Below, in pieces: positions 1-5,663 of a stretch of 9,562 nt of DNA; the first letter of the stretch is position 1; every line of letters starts with the position of its first letter. The position numbers were made by a program, and so were the translations under genes. The stretch comes from Bacteroidales bacterium UBA3742 (GTDB taxonomy: Bacteria; Bacteroidota; Bacteroidia; Bacteroidales; Paludibacteraceae): NCBI GenBank assembly GCA_002371785.1, contig DFGU01000122.1:1687-11248 (forward strand), written 5' to 3'. The notes beneath the pieces are model-generated. The model did not search any database. It saw nothing but the letters and a program-made list of their open reading frames with translations, and had not been told where the DNA came from.

Positions 1-29
1 GTCGTTACGGGACAGAGCCTGGTCGTTAG
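1..29. repeat. Remnant of a CGACYAA heptamer array at the DUF6029 stop
   Basis: On the minus strand CTAACGACC covers the DUF6029 stop codon, and TAACGAC recurs at the window edge (1-7), with 13 unrelated bases between. It looks like the start of another junction array cut by the window edge. Confidence 0.5.
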
Positions 30-1687
30 AAATTAAAGTCATAGTTGAGTGTGAGGCCTTGCTGGCGGGGTACGTAGCGACATATACCGCCGGAGCAATG
101 CATGCCTTCGCGCGTCTTGGTATAGCCGAGCGAGAGGCGATGGGCACCGTGGGTATAGGTAGCCTGGGCGGTATAGAAATGCTCGTTGACAGCATCGGGC
201 GCATGGCCTATGTTGTAGAGCCACTCGCCGCTAAGCGTGAGGCATTGATAGAGTTCGAGTTCGTAGAGCGCAAAGATCCACTGACCCTCAAATTGCGGGG
301 TATAGAGGTACTGCAGTTCGCCACGCATACCAACATTATCGTTGACGTGGAAGCGGGCATCGAGTACGCCTATACCGCAACGCACCATGCCACCTTCACC
401 TTCTATAACATCCAGGTTAGAAGCCTGGTACATCAGCATGGCGTTGAGCCACCAGCGCTCGGAGAGGCGCTTCTCGAGCATGAGGTGGACATCGGTATAG
501 TACTCGCCAGCGGCGGTAGGATCGACGGCCCAACTGCCCTCGGAGGCCAGTCCGCGAATATGGGAGGCCGAGAGGCGGAAGGTGGTACCATAGCGTCCGC
601 CCATGCGGGTACGACGCGGGAAGGTGTAGCAGAGTTCGGTCTGGAAAGCCCACTCGCCCTCGGCATACCGCGTGGCGTAGGGATATTCAGCCGCGAGGGT
701 ATAGGTATGCTGGTGGGCAAAGACAGGCATATGGTTGAGTCGGCCGGCCACGCCGGTACGGCTACGGTCAGAACGGAACGCCATATTGTCGGAGCGCTTG
801 ACTTGGGCGAACCAAGAGAGGCCTTTCTGGGAATAACTGAGCGAGGCCATCAGGGCATCGCCGGGGCGGTAGGAGAAATGATTATCGATGGAGGGGTCGT
901 TGGCCTTGTAGGCATACTCGGCCATCAGGTTCCAACCGCGCATCCCCCACTCGGCCCGCACGGCGCCGGCACCTACCCAAAGGGGCAGATGGTAGCGATA
1001 GGGCTGACCGCCAACGGTGGTGAGGATAGTATCATCCTGCTGATACTTAGACACATAGCTACCGCCGAGAGAGAGCGACATGTCGAGCTCCTGCATACGG
1101 GGTGACCACTGCTCGATATCGAGCTGAAGGTCGGCACCGAGAGCGACATCGCGGCTGTAGTTCCAGCCAAAGGCACGGTCCTGGTAGCACTCCCAGTAGC
1201 GGCGCTGCTTACCGCCGAGCATCTTAAGCGTCAGACCGCGGTAGGGCGTGAGGTGGATCTTTGCACCACGCAGCGCACCGTCAATACCGAGCGAACGATC
1301 CTCGTAGATATTGAGCACCAGTCCCGAACCGAACTGGTCATAGACGTCGCCTACGGTCAGTTCACCAAAATCGAAGGTAGCATCCAGACTCAGATGACTC
1401 AGTCCGTAGCCCGGGAAATCGGCCTCATAGCCCGCTATAGGCCAGCGGGTCAGTTCGCCCCGGACGTTGGCCTGCAGACTATGGAAATGGTGGGAATTGG
1501 AGTCGTTGAGATAATGGACCGACAGATCGACATAGGACTGGCTACCATAGTACCAGGGCTTATGCTCCAGCAGTCCCTCGTGGCGCACCGCACCACTGAC
1601 GAAGACGGTATCGCTTGCAAGTGAAAGTTGAAAGGTGAAAAGTGAAAGGGATACCAAAAGGGCAATATGTAGGTCGCGGAACTTCAA
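26..1687 (-). CDS. DUF6029-like outer-membrane beta-barrel protein
   Basis: Likely an outer-membrane protein of unknown function (553 residues) that resembles the DUF6029 family of Bacteroidetes from memory. A signal peptide occupies about residues 1-25, with a probable cleavage near LSLAS. The body alternates polar and aromatic residues like beta-strands, and the chain ends in LNYDFNF with a terminal Phe, as in barrel proteins. The best-conserved block is at residues 113-144 (GDVYDQFGSGL, then YEDRSLGID and LRGAK). The start is TTG at 1687, directly after the TAG stop of the thioredoxin gene and in the same frame; no ATG is available before the signal peptide, though TTG at residue 11 is possible. 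Residues 14-23 of the signal peptide are encoded by a CTTTCAC heptamer array. The TAA stop lies in a CTAACGACC repeat remnant. The family call is fairly sure, the start less so. Confidence 0.8.
   Translation of the reverse strand: MKFRDLHIALLVSLSLFTFQLSLASDTVFVSGAVRHEGLLEHKPWYYGSQSYVDLSVHYLNDSNSHHFHSLQANVRGELTRWPIAGYEADFPGYGLSHLSLDATFDFGELTVGDVYDQFGSGLVLNIYEDRSLGIDGALRGAKIHLTPYRGLTLKMLGGKQRRYWECYQDRAFGWNYSRDVALGADLQLDIEQWSPRMQELDMSLSLGGSYVSKYQQDDTILTTVGGQPYRYHLPLWVGAGAVRAEWGMRGWNLMAEYAYKANDPSIDNHFSYRPGDALMASLSYSQKGLSWFAQVKRSDNMAFRSDRSRTGVAGRLNHMPVFAHQHTYTLAAEYPYATRYAEGEWAFQTELCYTFPRRTRMGGRYGTTFRLSASHIRGLASEGSWAVDPTAAGEYYTDVHLMLEKRLSERWWLNAMLMYQASNLDVIEGEGGMVRCGIGVLDARFHVNDNVGMRGELQYLYTPQFEGQWIFALYELELYQCLTLSGEWLYNIGHAPDAVNEHFYTAQATYTHGAHRLSLGYTKTREGMHCSGGICRYVPRQQGLTLNYDFNF
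1621..1648. repeat. CTTTCAC heptamer array inside a signal peptide
   Basis: Four units on the plus strand: GTGAAAG, TTGAAAG, GTGAAAA, GTGAAAG. On the coding strand they encode residues 14-23 (LSLFTFQLSL) of the DUF6029 protein, which is the hydrophobic core of its signal peptide. Confidence 0.85.
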
Positions 1688-2158
1688 CTATTTGAGGTAT
1701 TTACGCAGTTGTTTCTCATCGCCATCGGCATAGCCGGTATGATTGTAAACGATGTTACCGTGACTATCCAGGACAAAGAGATGGGGTACGTTCTGGACGT
1801 TCATGGCGCGCTTGAGCGTACCGTTAGGATCGAGCAGGACATGGAAATCCCAGCCACGGCCGTCGACGAGGGGGCGCACTTTCTGAATATCCTGGGCCTG
1901 GTCGATGGAGACGATATAGATCTGGACGCCGGTCTGGTCCTGCCAGTCGGGATAGAGTTCGTTGAGTGCCTCCAGTTCGCGCATGCAGGGTTTGCACCAG
2001 GTGGCGAAGAAGGAGATGATGACGGGTTTGCCGCTCTTGGCGAGAGAGGCTACGTTGACGTTATGGCCACGGGTGTCACGCAGCGTGACATCGGGCAGCG
2101 CCGCCCACAGCGTGAGGGAGGCGAGGCAGATGAGGAGAGTGGAGAGAAGGCGTTTCAT
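1688..2158 (-). CDS. TlpA/ResA-like secreted thioredoxin-fold protein
   Basis: A 156-residue thiol-disulfide oxidoreductase of the AhpC/TSA-TlpA type, probably acting in the periplasm. Residues 1-20 form a signal peptide (MKRLLSTLLICLASLTLWAA). The redox motif WCKPC lies at residues 54-58 inside SFFATWCKPCMRELEAL, and the cis-proline region is VPHLFVLD near 124-131. Its length matches a single thioredoxin domain with a signal peptide, so it is probably complete. It abuts the DUF6029 gene with no spacer, which suggests co-translation and perhaps help with folding or reduction of envelope proteins; that role is inferred. Its ATG follows a 29-base spacer made of four heptamers after the upstream SDR stop. 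No cysteines are evident in the neighbouring barrel that would show a substrate relation. Confidence 0.9.
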   Translation of the reverse strand: MKRLLSTLLICLASLTLWAALPDVTLRDTRGHNVNVASLAKSGKPVIISFFATWCKPCMRELEALNELYPDWQDQTGVQIYIVSIDQAQDIQKVRPLVDGRGWDFHVLLDPNGTLKRAMNVQNVPHLFVLDSHGNIVYNHTGYADGDEKQLRKYLK

Positions 2159-2160
2159 AT

Positions 2161-2193
2161 TGGTCGTTAGTCGTTAGTCGTTAGTCGTTAGTC
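2161..2193. repeat. CGACTAA heptamer array between the second SDR and the thioredoxin
   Basis: On the coding strand the SDR ends GAC TAA, followed by three CGACTAA units, one CGACCAA, a T and the thioredoxin ATG. The spacer between stop and start is 29 bases, exactly four heptamers plus one. The T-form units place TAA in every forward frame. Confidence 0.95.
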
Positions 2194-2967
2194 AAACATG
2201 GGCATGCGGCGCATGGCGGCGAAGACGAGCCAGTCTGGCAGATGGTTGATGATGGGTACGATCAGATGATTCCATGCACCGGGCATCGAGCGTTTGCGGC
2301 TGGAGCGGAAGAGGTGACGCAGGGCAGTACGGACGAGTCGCTCGGGCGGCATAGTGATACGCAGGCTGCGCAGCAGTCGGCCGAAGCGCTCGTCGAACGG
2401 CAGCAGTCCGGTGTCGGTAGAGCCGGGCGTGACAGCCAGTACGTGTACGCCCTTGGGACGCAGTTCGTACCAGAGGGCACGGGAGAAATTGAGCAGGTAG
2501 CTCTTAGAGGCATTATAGCATACGATGCTGGGCATGGCCATCCATGCGGACATGGACGACATATTGAGTATATAGCCTCGGCCGCGTTGGCACATAGCGG
2601 GTGCGAAGAGTCGGCACAGCTTGGTAGCCGTCAGGATATGTAGCATGAGCAGGGTCTCGATACGCTGCATGGGTACGCGGCAGAAGGCATCGAAGATGAG
2701 CATGCCGGCATTGTTGATGAGTACGTCGACCTCCAGCTGCTCCTGCTCGCAGTACGCCCACAGTTCGTCGGCGGCCTCCATGCGGCTCAGGTCCATATAA
2801 ACCGCGTAGGTGCGCACATCATACGTGCGCGCAAGTTCGTCGGCCACGAATTGGAGTTGCTGCTCCTGGTTACTAACCAAGAGGAGGTCGGAATGATAGT
2901 CGCGTGCCAACTGGGTGGCATATTGCAGTCCGATACCACTGCTGGCGCCTGTTACGAGAGAGAGCAT
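2188..2967 (-). CDS. Short-chain dehydrogenase/reductase (SDR), second copy
   Basis: A 259-residue classical SDR, an NAD(P)-dependent oxidoreductase that usually interconverts a hydroxyl and a ketone. Visible motifs are the cofactor loop TGASSGIG (6-13), NNAG (85-88), catalytic Ser (137/138 in NMSSMS) and YNASK with Tyr151 and Lys155, followed by PGSTDTG (181-187). The general pattern resembles the ketoacyl reductase/17-beta-hydroxysteroid dehydrogenase branch, but substrate cannot be read from sequence. It is a paralogue of the SDR just upstream: the first 35 residues differ at one position, while the middle and C-terminus diverge more and this copy lacks a 16-residue insert. It starts at MLSLVTG, after a 29-base heptamer spacer. 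Its TAA stop is part of a GACTAA heptamer. A hydroxysteroid or bile acid role is inferred from the neighbouring SRD5A and OYE genes. Confidence 0.9.
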   Translation of the reverse strand: MLSLVTGASSGIGLQYATQLARDYHSDLLLVSNQEQQLQFVADELARTYDVRTYAVYMDLSRMEAADELWAYCEQEQLEVDVLINNAGMLIFDAFCRVPMQRIETLLMLHILTATKLCRLFAPAMCQRGRGYILNMSSMSAWMAMPSIVCYNASKSYLLNFSRALWYELRPKGVHVLAVTPGSTDTGLLPFDERFGRLLRSLRITMPPERLVRTALRHLFRSSRKRSMPGAWNHLIVPIINHLPDWLVFAAMRRMPMFD

Positions 2968-2968
2968 A

Positions 2969-2999
2969 TTAGTCGTTAGTCGTTAGTCGTTAGTCGTTA
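2969..2999. repeat. CGACTAA heptamer array between the two SDR genes
   Basis: The first SDR stop TAA is followed on the coding strand by four perfect CGACTAA units, a T and the ATG of the second SDR. The spacer is again 29 bases, the same layout as the next junction downstream. The stop codon is in register with the repeat. Confidence 0.95.
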
Positions 3000-3848
3000 T
3001 TTTTGGTATTTACCTACGTAGCGCATGGCGAGACGGAGCAACCAGTCGGGCGTATGCTTCAGCAGCGGCGTACTGAGCCAGTTGATCACACCCGGCATGT
3101 CGGCTTTCTTGCCCTGGAAGAGTTTTTTCAGGGCACGTTTCACCAGTTTTTCAGGCGGGATGCTGACCGTGAGGTTGACCGCCAGGCGACGCAGGTTGGG
3201 CGCCAAGCCAAACAGGCCGGTATCTACGGCTCCGGGGGTCATGACCGTGATATTGACGCCCTTGGGATAGAGTTCGTACCACAGCGACTTGGAGAAATTG
3301 TAGATAAAGGCCTTGGTGGCATTATAGGTCTGGATACCCGGCATAGCCATCCATGCGGACATAGACGACATATTGAGTATATAGCCCCGCTTGCGCGGAT
3401 GTCCATTGATGCGTTGAGCGGCCTCCTCGGCGGTCAACTCGCGCCGGAGCATATCTTCGCCAAAGAGGCGGCAGAGCTTAGCGACGGTGATCATATGGAG
3501 GTTGAGCATCAGTTCGATACGCGGCATGGCGGTCTCGCAATAGGGGTTGAAGAAGAAGACACCTGCGTTGTTGATGAGGATATCTACCACGTAGCCCTGC
3601 TCGCGGCACCATGCATGGAGCGTCTCAGCGGCATTGGGGCGACTGAGGTCGGCATAGCGGGCGATGGTACGTACGCCATACTGCCGGGCCAGATCGGCGG
3701 CTACGCGTTGGAGTTCCTCCTCCTGGTTGCTAACAAGGAGAAGATCGGTATGATAGTCGCGTGCCAACTGGGTGGCATACTGCAAGCCAATACCGCTACT
3801 TGCGCCGGTGACAAGAGATAGCATTTTCACATTTTCACATTTACTCAT
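2997..3848 (-). CDS. Short-chain dehydrogenase/reductase (SDR), first copy
   Basis: A 283-residue classical SDR with TGASSGIG (14-21), NNAG (93-96), catalytic Ser at 161/162, Tyr175 and Lys179 in TYNATK, and PGAVDTG. It carries an extra segment around residues 136-152 (LTAEEAAQRINGHPRK) that the neighbouring paralogue lacks. The annotated ATG at 3848 overlaps the OYE stop by four bases (ATGA). Residues 1-8 (MSKCENVK) are encoded by an octamer repeat and have no counterpart in the paralogue, whose Met1 aligns with Met9 here. The functional start may therefore be Met9, with its ATG at 3822-3824. The TAA stop runs straight into four CGACTAA units. A dehydrogenase acting on the OYE/SRD5A product is plausible but inferred. 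Confidence 0.9.
   Translation of the reverse strand: MSKCENVKMLSLVTGASSGIGLQYATQLARDYHTDLLLVSNQEEELQRVAADLARQYGVRTIARYADLSRPNAAETLHAWCREQGYVVDILINNAGVFFFNPYCETAMPRIELMLNLHMITVAKLCRLFGEDMLRRELTAEEAAQRINGHPRKRGYILNMSSMSAWMAMPGIQTYNATKAFIYNFSKSLWYELYPKGVNITVMTPGAVDTGLFGLAPNLRRLAVNLTVSIPPEKLVKRALKKLFQGKKADMPGVINWLSTPLLKHTPDWLLRLAMRYVGKYQK
3822..3848. repeat. TGTGAAAA octamer array at the OYE/SDR junction
   Basis: On the coding strand the units are TGAGTAAA, TGTGAAAA, TGTGAAAA and then TG of the ATG at Met9. The array contains the OYE stop TGA and supplies several ATG triplets, including the annotated SDR start and the homology-supported Met9 start. Confidence 0.85.
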
Positions 3849-5194
3849 TTGGCCATTTTTTGTTGTTCAACCGACTCTTTGGCTTCGGCCTCCAGTTTAG
3901 CTATTTCTCGTTTGATACGCGGAGCGATCTGTTCGCCGTCACGCTCGACGCACTCGTGGCACTTCATGTCTTTGCTGTACATACGACCTACGCAGTAGTT
4001 GGAGCGGTGGCAACCGGCATGGTAATGCGGGTCGGCCTCTACATGCTTGACGAAATCGGGATCCTTGATGAGCACGTGGGCGATCTGGAAGAGCGGGAAT
4101 CCCTCGTCCATGATCTGCTGACAGTTGTCGCCACTCTGCACACCACCCACGTATATAAGGGCAATTGGTCGTTTGTCGTTGGTCGTTGGCTGCAGTTCTT
4201 CTTTGAGGGCCTCTTGGAAGATCTTGGCCTGGTCCATGAAGTAGAGTTCGCGGAAGGGCACGGTAGGCGTCATAACGGCTGCCACGCCCGGGATATTGAG
4301 GGCGGCCTTGAGCCACCAGAACGAACGCATGTTCATATAGTGGGCCAGGGTCTTGTAGGGCATAGCGCCACCGAGGATGGTCATCGGGCTACGGCTGACC
4401 GTACCGCCGGAGAGCACAAGGCCATGTACGCCGTGCTTGATAATCTCTTTGGCTACAAGTATACCTTCCTCGATGGACACGCCGCGCCAGCAGTCGTCCC
4501 ACATATTGGTCTTGACCACCACGGCCAAGTCGTCCTTGGCATGCAGCATGACCTCGTCGAGCACCTCGTTGAGGAAGCGTACGCGGTTCTCGAAGCTACC
4601 GCCGTACTGGTCGTGACGATGGTTGGTACGCGGCGAGAGGAACTGGGAGATCAGGTAGGCATGGCCTGCATGTATCTCGACGCAGTCGAAGCCGCAGTCG
4701 CGGGCCCAGTCTACGGCCTCGCCAAACTTACGAACCAGGGTATGGATCTCGTCCACGCGCAGGCGGCGATGGATGGTGGGGCTATAGAGGTTAAACCACG
4801 TATCGGCACTGACGGGCATACAATGACAGGTATAGAAATGGGTCATGTTGCCGCAGTGGCCCAACTGGATGCTGGCCTTGGCGCCCTCGGCATGGATGGC
4901 GTCGGTCATACGGCGCATGTCGGGGATGATCTCCGGGCGCACATAGAGCTGGCCGTCGAACGACACGCCGCTCAGATCCACAGCACAATAGGCGACCGTA
5001 GTCATACCTACTCCACCGCGTGCTACGCTGACGTGATAGTCCTGGAGCTGTTGCGTAGGAGCGTTATGACGCGCCATATTCTCAAAAGCAGCGCTGCGGA
5101 TAATACGATTCCGCAGCGTGATGGGCCCCAATTGGTAGGGAGAGAAAAGTCGTTGGTCGTTTGTCGTTGGTCGTTGGATTTCTTTATTCATCAT
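3845..5194 (-). CDS. Old Yellow Enzyme family NADH:flavin oxidoreductase
   Basis: A 449-residue FMN-dependent ene-reductase of the OYE barrel family. The barrel starts at LFSPYQLGPITLRNR (16-30). SIQLGHCGN (108-116) fits the FMN region, EIHAGHAYLISQFLSP (173-188) holds the catalytic His pair, and QYGGSFENRVRF (196-207) is the family signature. The phosphate-binding region is near IALIYVGG (344-351). A cysteine-rich segment at 395-415 (C395, C401, C412, C415) may bind an Fe-S cluster, as in 2,4-dienoyl-CoA reductase-like members, although the C-terminal FAD/NAD domain of those enzymes is missing. Two repeat-encoded stretches are unusual: QRPTTNDQR (7-15) ahead of the barrel and QPTTNDKR (335-342) before the last strands. 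The only ATG start lies upstream of the first array, so the array must be translated. OYE enzymes include 3-oxo-delta4-steroid reductases; that substrate is inferred here. Confidence 0.9.
   Translation of the reverse strand: MMNKEIQRPTTNDQRLFSPYQLGPITLRNRIIRSAAFENMARHNAPTQQLQDYHVSVARGGVGMTTVAYCAVDLSGVSFDGQLYVRPEIIPDMRRMTDAIHAEGAKASIQLGHCGNMTHFYTCHCMPVSADTWFNLYSPTIHRRLRVDEIHTLVRKFGEAVDWARDCGFDCVEIHAGHAYLISQFLSPRTNHRHDQYGGSFENRVRFLNEVLDEVMLHAKDDLAVVVKTNMWDDCWRGVSIEEGILVAKEIIKHGVHGLVLSGGTVSRSPMTILGGAMPYKTLAHYMNMRSFWWLKAALNIPGVAAVMTPTVPFRELYFMDQAKIFQEALKEELQPTTNDKRPIALIYVGGVQSGDNCQQIMDEGFPLFQIAHVLIKDPDFVKHVEADPHYHAGCHRSNYCVGRMYSKDMKCHECVERDGEQIAPRIKREIAKLEAEAKESVEQQKMAK
4166..4189. repeat. CCAACGA heptamer array inside the OYE gene
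   Basis: Plus-strand units are TGGTCGT, TTGTCGT, TGGTCGT, then TGG. It encodes QPTTNDKR at residues 335-342. The 24 bases are identical to 5154-5177 at the start of the same gene, but are read in a different frame. Confidence 0.92.
5149..5177. repeat. CCAACGA heptamer array at the OYE N-terminus
   Basis: A 29-base array of about four units (TGGTCGT with one TTGTCGT on the plus strand) that encodes QRPTTNDQR at residues 7-15, between the only plausible start codon and the conserved LFSP start of the OYE barrel. All units are of the open C form. Confidence 0.92.
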
Positions 5195-5195
5195 A

Positions 5196-5552
5196 TTATA
5201 TGCTATATTTTTTTATCAACGCATTTAACTGAGGTTGAATAATATGCAATTCAGAAAGCACCATTTCTTGTTCTTCCTCAGTAATATACTTAAACTGTCT
5301 AGCTAACATTAGTTGTGTCTCCACTTCAAAAGCAGATCCCAAAGCCACATTTAGAAAATGAGCAAAATCTTTATCTGATCCTCTACCTGCTCCCTCTGCT
5401 ATATTCGAAGCGATAGATACAACTGCCCGTTGTGTTTGAGAAATCAAGCCAAATTTTTCTTCTTCGGGATATTTGCGTGTAACCGCATATACACGCTCCG
5501 CCAAAGACATGGAGCGTTTCCACACATCTAAGTCTCTAAAATTATGGATCAT
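5196..5552 (-). CDS. Four-helix bundle protein (23S rRNA intervening-sequence / S23 type)
   Basis: A 118-residue, entirely helical protein of the family annotated as four helix bundle protein, S23 or 23S rRNA IVP. The recognisable core is FRDLDVWKRSMSLAERVY (5-22), then SQTQRAVVSIASNIAEGAGR (38-57) and the EVETQLMLAR helix. Family members occur in 23S rRNA intervening sequences, and relatives (Avd) serve diversity-generating retroelements; the function of stand-alone copies is unknown. By eye the gene is clearly more AT-rich than its neighbours and uses different codons, which suggests transfer. It sits between SRD5A and OYE, bordered on both sides by CGACYAA arrays. The TAA stop is one base from the OYE start. 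It breaks an otherwise coherent steroid-enzyme block and probably has no part in that pathway. Confidence 0.88.
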   Translation of the reverse strand: MIHNFRDLDVWKRSMSLAERVYAVTRKYPEEEKFGLISQTQRAVVSIASNIAEGAGRGSDKDFAHFLNVALGSAFEVETQLMLARQFKYITEEEQEMVLSELHIIQPQLNALIKKYSI

Positions 5553-5558
5553 AGGATT

Positions 5559-5614
5559 TGGTCGTTGGTCGTTGGATACTGGTCGTTGGTCGTTGGTAAT
5601 TGGTCGTTGGAATT
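5559..5614. repeat. CCAACGA array upstream of the four-helix bundle gene, with 21-base higher order
   Basis: In steady heptamer phase the plus strand reads TGGTCGT, TGGTCGT, TGGATAC, then TGGTCGT, TGGTCGT, TGGTAAT, then TGGTCGT, TGGAATT. Two perfect units followed by one altered unit recur every 21 bases. The array fills most of the 106-base gap 5553-5658, in which no promoter was seen. Confidence 0.9.
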
Positions 5615-5652
5615 TTGTTGTTAAATTAGTCTAATGACTAACGACCAACGAC
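5582..5652. other. Inverted repeat between oppositely oriented heptamer arrays
   Basis: GTCGTTGGTCGTT at 5582-5594 is the exact reverse complement of 5640-5652 (13 base pairs), and the copy at 5561-5573 can pair as well. At the turning point, TTAGTC (5626-5631), loop TAAT and GACTAA (5636-5641) form a small perfect 6-base hairpin. This could act as a processing site or weak terminator after SRD5A, or simply mark where two arrays met. Confidence 0.6.
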
Positions 5653-5663
5653 TAACGACTAAT
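5636..5663. repeat. Inverted heptamer array at the SRD5A stop
   Basis: Plus-strand units are GACTAAC, GACCAAC, GACTAAC, GACTAAT, the opposite orientation to every other array of this family in the window. The SRD5A stop TAG (5659-5661) is inside the last unit. Confidence 0.9.

Noticed and set aside
59..1105. Open frame of 348 codons on the plus strand
   Set aside because: Antisense to the DUF6029 gene and compositionally abnormal; no motif or supporting start context.
2161..2999. CRISPR-like array
   Set aside because: Units are 7 bases with no spacers and no cas genes; these are simple tandem repeats.
4722..4729. CAAACTTA, a possible TAnnTTTG promoter box on the minus strand
   Set aside because: It lies inside the OYE gene and has no TTTG at the right distance upstream.
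3860..5242. Open frame of 460 codons on the plus strand
   Set aside because: It is the antisense shadow of the OYE gene; the translation is Val/His/Gly-rich with no recognisable domain, and the opposite frame has all OYE motifs.
5196..5552. Avd accessory gene of a diversity-generating retroelement
   Set aside because: The fold family is related, but there is no reverse transcriptase, template repeat or variable repeat in the window.
5561..5663. Transposon terminal inverted repeats
   Set aside because: No transposase or target-site duplication is visible, and the complementarity follows directly from repeat arrays in opposite orientation; kept only as an insertion hypothesis.
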